Source of the DNA: Zarea fungicola
Lineage: Eukaryota; Ascomycota; Sordariomycetes; Hypocreales; Cordycipitaceae
Reading direction: 5' to 3'
DNA: 64,000 nucleotides
Assembly (NCBI GenBank): GCA_900169235.1
Contig: FWCC01000238.1
Coordinates: 248,001 to 312,000 of the forward strand
Shown here in pieces: positions 58,659 to 64,000 of the stretch. The notes under the pieces are model-generated. The model worked only from the letters and a program-made list of their open reading frames with translations, did not search any database and had not been told where the DNA came from. How positions within the stretch are numbered: position 1 is the stretch's first letter; each line of letters opens with the position of its first letter. The position numbers and the translations under genes are program-made.

Positions 58659-58918
58659 AGCTGCGATTGTCGGAAATTTTATCGAATGACAAATGCGCGG
58701 CGGCGCGATGAAGGTTGGCAGTTCAACTTTTGGATGCGCCAAGCTTCCTTCATATTTTTGGCCCTGCGGCTGCGAAAGCTGCCTAGTATGGCCCGTGCAC
58801 GATAAGCCTTATCGCCCTCCACTCCATCCCAAACCAAATTTCAATCATAACTAGACCTCCAAACCCCAAACAAGCCGAATCCATTCGGTTGTATCGACAG
58901 ACTCGAATCTTGACAGCA
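58659..58918. promoter_or_regulatory. Bidirectional promoter PRP31 / CLF1
   Basis: Only 260 bp separate the ATGs of two divergent spliceosome genes, so both promoters must overlap here. No clear TATA box is visible, as usual for housekeeping genes. Confidence 0.65.
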
Positions 58919-60961
58919 ATGGAGTCGACGCGTGGACCCCCTCGGGTCAAGAACAAGGCGGCTGCACCCGTACAAATATCGGCCGAACAGCTGCTCCGCG
59001 AGGCCGTCGATCGGCAAGAGGGTGACGTCCCCAAGACACAGGAGCGCTTCTCAGACCTCGAGGAGCTGCACGAGTACCAGGGCCGCAAGCGCAAGGAGTT
59101 TGAGGACTATGTGCGCCGCAACCGCATCAGTCTGCGAAATTGGACGCAGTATGCCGCATGGGAACTGGAGCAAAAAGAGTTTCTGCGAGCGCGTTCTGTC
59201 TTTGAACGCGCACTCGATGTGCACCCCAACTCGGTGCAGCTGTGGGTGCGCTACATCGAGGCCGAGATGAAGACACGCAATATCAACCATGCCCGAAATC
59301 TTCTCGACCGCGCCGTTACGCGGCTACCCCGTGTCGACAAGCTATGGTACAAGTACGTCTACATGGAGGAGATGCTGGGCAACATCCCGGGCACGCGGCA
59401 GGTGTTTGACCGCTGGATGAAGTGGCAGCCGGACGAGGCCGCCTGGAGCGCGTATATTAAGCTGGAGAAGCGGTACGGCGAGTATGAGAGGGCGAGGGAA
59501 ATCTTCGGCATGTTTACTCAGATTCACCCGGAGCCGCGCAACTGGATCAAGTGGGCCAAGTTTGAGGAGGAGTTTGGTACAAGCGACCTCGTTCGTGAGG
59601 TGTTTGGCAATGCCGTTGAGGCGCTGGGCGACGAATTCGTCGACGAGAAGCTCTTCATCGCCTACTGCCGCTTCGAGTCCAAGCTGAAGGAGTATGAGCG
59701 CGCGCGGGCCATTTACAAATACGCCCTAGATCGGCTGCCGCGATCGCGGTCGGCGGCGCTGCACAAGAGCTACACGACCTTTGAAAAGCAGTTTGGCGAC
59801 GAGGACGGCGTAGAGGACGTGGTGCTCGGCAAGCGGCGCGTGCACTACGAGGGCCTCGTGCGAGAGAACCCCAAAAACTATGACGCCTGGTTCGACTATG
59901 CGGCCCTAGAAGAGACGTCCCGCGATGCCGACCGCGTGCGTGACGTCTACGAGCGCGCCGTCGCCCAAGTTCCACCCACACAAGAAAAGCGCCATTGGCG
60001 ACGCTACATTTACATTTGGATCTTTTACGCTCTCTGGGAGGAAATGGAAGGCCAAGACGTCGAGCGCACTCGCCAAATATACAAAACGTGTCTGGGTCTG
60101 GTCCCACACAGCAAGTTTACATTTGCCAAAGTCTGGCTGCTGGCGGCGCAGTTTGAAATTCGCCAGGGCCAGCTGACGGCCGCGCGCAAGCTGCTCGGCC
60201 GCGCGATAGGCGCGTGCCCCAAGGATCGTCTCTTTGTCGGCTACATAGATCTGGAGCGGCGACTATACGAGTTTGCGCGTTGCCGCACGTTATATGAGAA
60301 GCATGTAGAATACAACCCGGCCAACTGTACAACGTGGATCCGCTTCGCGGAGCTGGAGCGCGGACTACTTGACACGGACCGCGCGCGCGCCATCTTTGAG
60401 CTCGCCGTGGGCCAGCCGACGCTCGATATGCCGGAGCTGCTCTGGAAGGCGTACATTGACTTTGAGGAGGAAGAGGAGGAGTACGAGCAGGCAAGGGCGC
60501 TGTATGAGCGTCTGTTGGAGAAGACGGACCATGTCAAGGTGTGGATTAGCTATGCGCACTTTGAAATCAACATTCCGGAGGAGGACGAGGAAACGGAGGA
60601 GGGCGCCGAAGAGGACGAGCGTGTCAGCGACGAAGCCAAGGAGCGCGCGCGCCGCGTCTTTGAGCGTGCGCACAAGAGCATGCGCAACAAGGACCTCAAG
60701 GAAGAACGCGTATCGCTGCTCAACGCCCGGCTGTCGTTTGAGCGTGCCCATGGCACCGAGGCAGACATTGCCAAAGTGCAGGCGCAGATGCCGCGGCGGG
60801 TCAAGAAGACGCGCCATGTGCAAGGTAGCGCAGGCGAGGAAGACACTCTTGAAGAATACTTTGACTATGTGTTCCCCGCGGACGATAGACAGGCCGGCAA
60901 CCTGTCGAATATGCTAGCTCTGGCACAGAACTGGAAGCAGACAGGTGGCAGTCTGTCGTGA
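58919..60961 (+). CDS. CLF1: Pre-mRNA splicing factor Clf1 (Crooked neck/Syf3), HAT-repeat protein
   Basis: Scaffold of the Prp19-associated (NTC) complex in the spliceosome, made of half-a-TPR repeats. One exon, 680 residues, from the ATG at 58919 ([17 protein letters not shown]); the frame upstream lacks ATG. Conserved text includes [35 protein letters not shown] and [19 protein letters not shown]. The HAT units are easy to see, each with a W-x-x-Y/A and an R-A-R type core (e.g. [55 protein letters not shown]). About 14 repeats run to residue ~600, followed by an acidic insertion ([14 protein letters not shown]) and a short C-terminal region. Length agrees with orthologues (~670-690). No sign of damage. 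Confidence 0.95.
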   Translation: MESTRGPPRVKNKAAAPVQISAEQLLREAVDRQEGDVPKTQERFSDLEELHEYQGRKRKEFEDYVRRNRISLRNWTQYAAWELEQKEFLRARSVFERALDVHPNSVQLWVRYIEAEMKTRNINHARNLLDRAVTRLPRVDKLWYKYVYMEEMLGNIPGTRQVFDRWMKWQPDEAAWSAYIKLEKRYGEYERAREIFGMFTQIHPEPRNWIKWAKFEEEFGTSDLVREVFGNAVEALGDEFVDEKLFIAYCRFESKLKEYERARAIYKYALDRLPRSRSAALHKSYTTFEKQFGDEDGVEDVVLGKRRVHYEGLVRENPKNYDAWFDYAALEETSRDADRVRDVYERAVAQVPPTQEKRHWRRYIYIWIFYALWEEMEGQDVERTRQIYKTCLGLVPHSKFTFAKVWLLAAQFEIRQGQLTAARKLLGRAIGACPKDRLFVGYIDLERRLYEFARCRTLYEKHVEYNPANCTTWIRFAELERGLLDTDRARAIFELAVGQPTLDMPELLWKAYIDFEEEEEEYEQARALYERLLEKTDHVKVWISYAHFEINIPEEDEETEEGAEEDERVSDEAKERARRVFERAHKSMRNKDLKEERVSLLNARLSFERAHGTEADIAKVQAQMPRRVKKTRHVQGSAGEEDTLEEYFDYVFPADDRQAGNLSNMLALAQNWKQTGGSLS

Positions 60962-61758
60962 GGTGTGGCGGTCAAATTGTCGATTGTATTTTAGCGCCTT
61001 TTCTTATTAAAAAATAATAATTTACGACAAGAGTATAGACTTTGCATTGTTAACCCTGCTTGTGCTATAGGAATGCATGCCTAGCCAACGTGTCCATTTG
61101 CCGAGGACTGTACCGGCAGAAGCTCAAACCGAGTCTTGGATGATCCAAAAATGGTGATGTCATGACGGACCACATCTGCAAGCCATGCCAACTTGCCGTG
61201 CCACCCAACATGCCAACACACCACGACAAGAATGATTTCCATCGTTTCCATTGACGTTTGGGAATAATGTAGAGCAAAAGAAAAAGTCATTCATAAGCAG
61301 AAAAATGCCTTCTCAGTTATCTGAATCTAAGGGTAGCTAGCACTCATAAATCATCTTATCACGGATCATACAATTCATGTTGTAAAACCTGAAAGTCGTA
61401 ACCTAGAACTTGTCATATCTCTATTGCGTCACGTTCCCATAAAATCCTTTGCGCGGCTATTCGGCACCGTTTCGTGCATCAAATCCCTGCCCTGCCCTAT
61501 ATTCCGTCCCTGTTTTTGTTCGAACCTGCATCGTTGGATCTCTCGCAGAAACCGGGGTCCACCTAGTATCGACGATGGTCTATCATTGCACATATTAGTT
61601 AGTCTCAAATTATTCTTGAAAATAAAAAAATTGTCTTTTGGTGCAACGCTAAAGCCGAAACGCCACAAATCTCAAACCAATAAGGAATAGTCATCAAGAT
61701 ACGCGAGAAACTGTGCGCCAAACAACAGTAGCACCGCAGCAGCGCCATCACCACTGGT
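60962..61758. other. Convergent intergenic region CLF1 / DUF3824-like
   Basis: 797 bp tail-to-tail spacer. An AATAAT-rich block at about 61005-61025 is a likely CLF1 3' processing region. Nothing coding was supported. Confidence 0.5.
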
Positions 61759-63879
61759 TTATACTTCCCGGTGCCGTAGTGGCGGGGCGGCAGGTCTTCT
61801 CGCGTAATGAGGCTCATCATAGCGAGGTACACCATCATCCCAGGCGATGAAGCTTTGCCTCTGCCTTTCAGGGAGGCTGCCTGAGCGGCGTCGCGGGCCC
61901 ATCTCCAGGCGTTTACGGCGCTGCTCTCGCTTCTCGTGGCGCTTGGCCCTTTCCCTTTGAAAGTTTTTACACTCGCTCTGCATATCTTTGGCGCTCTTGA
62001 GTTCCTCAAGAGCACTCTTGATTCCCATGGTGGCAATACCAATAGCTGTGACATCCTTGACAAGAGCCTTGGACTTGAGCTTTTTGGCCTCCACCTTAGA
62101 TAGTCGTCCTTGTTTAACAGCCTTTTGACGTTCTTTCCTCTTCTCCAAATTCTCAAACACCTCATGCGCGGCATGAATTGTGGCAACGCCTGCGAGACCT
62201 GAAGTGATCAATTGCTTACCTCTCATTTTCTTTGCCCGTTTCTCCTCATCCTCCGAATCACCCAGGTCCGTGTCAGACCCGTAGTCTGAGCGTCCTCCGC
62301 GGCGGCGGGATCGTGAGCGCTCCCGTCCACCTCTCTGTGCATGCCGGTACTCTCTGTCGTCTCTGTCATCTCTAGCATCTCTGGCATCTCTGCCGTCGTA
62401 TTCATCTGAGTAGCGTCTTGACCGACTGCTGCGGTGGCGATCATCAAAGTCGTCCTGGTCTCGTCGTCGGTGGTCGTCTACTGCAGCAGCACCGGCACTG
62501 CCAATGCCGAGCCTAGCAAGGCTGTTGCGAGCGCGGTCGACAACACTGCGGCTTCTGCTGCGCTGCCGGCGGCGATCGCGTTCTGGCGACGGGTCTCTGG
62601 AATCGTAGGAGTCTTGACGGCGGCTGCGGCTGCGACTGCGGGAGCGAGAACGATCAAGGACCTTTTTGGCACCAAATGCGCCGAGACCAGCAGTGGCGAG
62701 CGCGGCGAGACCAGCTCCACTTCCACCACCGCCGCCACTCTTGGAGCGAGCTCTGGATCGAGACCGGCTGCGGCCCGTCTTCTCATCCTCTTCGATATCT
62801 CGCTTAGAACCGTTAATGAGGCGGTTACCGACAAGACCACCAATGACGGACTCGGCCAGACCAAGCTTGCCCTTGTCGCCGCTCTGGGCAGCGTCAACGG
62901 TGGCGGCACCAGCGGCAGCTGTCAGCACACGCTTAGCCTTTTCACCTCTCCAGCCGCCAGGCTCTCTAGACACGCGGAAGGCCTCAGTAGCACCGGCCAG
63001 TAGAGAGGCCATGGCGGCCTTTTGGACCTTGTTGCCTCCCCCACGTTCCTTGGAGCCGGCGCGAGAGCCGGCGCGGGAACCAGTGGGGCTGCCGCGGCGG
63101 GACTTGTCGTCGCCATGACCGGTGAATTGCTTAACGGCGGCGCCTAGACCAGTAGCAGCAAGGGCACTTTCAAGAAAGTTCTTGTTACTTTTCTTGTCTC
63201 TGCTATCACCTTCTTCATCAGAATAATACCCACTCATTTGGCCATCGCGGCCACGATGGAGAAGGAGGTTAGTCTTTTGGTCCTTTTTAGCCTGCTGCTT
63301 GCTGTAGAACTCTGCGCCTTGGTATCCAGCAAGCGCACCGAATCCAGCAAGGGCTGCCGAAGAGAGTGGGCTTCGATGAACATCGGTGTGGCCCTCCTTG
63401 GCCTCGTGGCGGTCATAGAGCTCCTTTCCGCCAACGAGCAAAGCTGCTCCTGCGACAGCGGCGATTATCTTTTCCTGCTTGGACATGGACTTGGCCTTGG
63501 AGCGATCCTCCTCCTGGTAGCTGCCACTGCTGGGACCGCGGTGGTGGCGGCGGTCGTAGTCTCTATCTCTCTCACGATCATATCGTGGGTCGTAACGCTC
63601 TGGACCGGGAGCGCCATAGCCACGAGGTCTACCGTAGTCATCGTCCATTGGTCCAGCTGAGCGGGCGCGGCGAATGTCTCTGCCTGTGGGAGGGGGGAAC
63701 TCGCGGCGAATCTCCTCCACCGAAAGTTCACTATTCTGTCGGGGGACTAAATCGCGAGAGTATGTCTTGGGGTAGTCGCGGGGATCGAGGAACCTATCTC
63801 GCGCGGGGGCGGGCTCTCTGCGCTCCTCACGAACATATTGGCGGGGGTAATCCCGTTCATACGGGTCGTAAGAGGCCAT
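61759..63879 (-). CDS. DUF3824-like protein with glycine-zipper segments and SR repeats
   Basis: Single exon, 706 residues, start ATG 63879 (MASYDPYERDYPRQY). The first ~130 residues are Arg/Tyr/Asp-rich and disordered. Then short hydrophobic Ala/Gly segments alternate with highly charged stretches: KIIAAVAGAALLVGGKELYD, LSSAALAGFGALAGYQGAEF, AALAATGLGAAVKQF-like, GLAALATAGLGAFGAKKVL. Ser-Arg repeats occur (RSRSRSRARSK; SRSRSRSRSRR). The C-terminal ~200 residues contain a helical, Lys-rich part (KRKERQKAVKQGRLSKVEAK) and a basic tail. The layout matches fungal DUF3824-type proteins, whose role is not established as far as I know; similar low-complexity proteins have been linked to septal pores, but I infer nothing firm from that. 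It could bind membranes through the glycine-zipper segments. The family name is from memory and should be treated as moderate. Confidence 0.75.
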   Translation of the reverse strand: MASYDPYERDYPRQYVREERREPAPARDRFLDPRDYPKTYSRDLVPRQNSELSVEEIRREFPPPTGRDIRRARSAGPMDDDYGRPRGYGAPGPERYDPRYDRERDRDYDRRHHRGPSSGSYQEEDRSKAKSMSKQEKIIAAVAGAALLVGGKELYDRHEAKEGHTDVHRSPLSSAALAGFGALAGYQGAEFYSKQQAKKDQKTNLLLHRGRDGQMSGYYSDEEGDSRDKKSNKNFLESALAATGLGAAVKQFTGHGDDKSRRGSPTGSRAGSRAGSKERGGGNKVQKAAMASLLAGATEAFRVSREPGGWRGEKAKRVLTAAAGAATVDAAQSGDKGKLGLAESVIGGLVGNRLINGSKRDIEEDEKTGRSRSRSRARSKSGGGGGSGAGLAALATAGLGAFGAKKVLDRSRSRSRSRSRRQDSYDSRDPSPERDRRRQRSRSRSVVDRARNSLARLGIGSAGAAAVDDHRRRDQDDFDDRHRSSRSRRYSDEYDGRDARDARDDRDDREYRHAQRGGRERSRSRRRGGRSDYGSDTDLGDSEDEEKRAKKMRGKQLITSGLAGVATIHAAHEVFENLEKRKERQKAVKQGRLSKVEAKKLKSKALVKDVTAIGIATMGIKSALEELKSAKDMQSECKNFQRERAKRHEKREQRRKRLEMGPRRRSGSLPERQRQSFIAWDDGVPRYDEPHYARRPAAPPLRHREV

Positions 63880-64000
63880 GGGCTGCGATGGCGAGGCCCT
63901 TGACTAGGCAGTATGAAGTTGAAGTGATGTGTGGATGTTGGTTTTAGGTCGATACTGTATCGTGAGGAGATGGAGGATGAATAGATTGAGCTGGTGGGGA
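63880..64000. promoter_or_regulatory. Upstream region of the DUF3824-like gene (truncated by window end)
   Basis: 121 bp of 5' flank, reading from the minus-strand start. No further feature is visible before the window ends. Confidence 0.4.

Overview
This is nuclear DNA from a filamentous ascomycete (Pezizomycotina), most likely a sordariomycete of the hypocrealean type. The genes are compact. Most contain short introns of about 47-190 bp with GTRNGT donors, CTRAY-like branch points and YAG acceptors. Products include fungus-typical families: an FlbC-type C2H2 regulator, a Zn(II)2Cys6 activator, a DUF3824-type protein and a GT32 glycosyltransferase. The rank assignment is inference from gene content and protein wording, not from a search. 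No transposon, CRISPR, rRNA or convincing tRNA gene was seen.

Layout, left to right. 1-4.8 kb: 3' part of glucose-6-phosphate dehydrogenase and the Mediator subunit MED14 (both +). 4.9-8.8 kb: protoporphyrinogen oxidase HEM14 and the poly(A)-RNA binding protein NAB2 (both -). 9.7-13.5 kb: a secreted bicovalent-flavin (BBE-type) oxidoreductase (+) convergent with an aromatic/2-aminoadipate aminotransferase (-). 14.3-18.8 kb: RIC1 (+) convergent with NMN adenylyltransferase (-). 19.7-24.8 kb: casein kinase II beta (+), a PAP2/DPP1-like lipid phosphatase (-) and mitochondrial ribosomal protein L2 (-). 26.2-31.9 kb: a B-type cyclin (+), the THO subunit TEX1 (+) and a GT32 glycosyltransferase (-). 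A 4.5-kb gene-free stretch then leads to a Zn(II)2Cys6 factor (+) at 36.4-39.1 kb, a large nuclear-looking GST fusion protein (+) at 39.6-41.8 kb and a PHO84-like MFS transporter (-) at 42.0-44.1 kb. 46.0-47.4 kb holds an unrecognised four-exon gene (+). FlbC (-) sits at 49.6-50.4 kb between gene-poor tracts. At 56.8-61.0 kb PRP31 (-) and CLF1 (+) diverge from a 260-bp shared promoter. 61.8-63.9 kb holds an SR-rich DUF3824-like protein (-).

The genes are mainly unrelated housekeeping functions, as is usual in a fungal chromosome arm. RNA metabolism is well represented (MED14, NAB2, TEX1, PRP31, CLF1), and PRP31/CLF1 are a plausible co-regulated spliceosomal pair. The longest non-coding tracts are next to the two transcription-factor genes, which suggests extended regulatory leaders. 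The most unusual coding item is the 594-residue protein that joins a basic, AT-hook-like amino-terminal region to an omega-like GST. Two 2-N gaps inside C/G homopolymers are assembly scars. Exon coordinates were derived by hand from splice signals and frame continuity; start codons were checked to be ATG.
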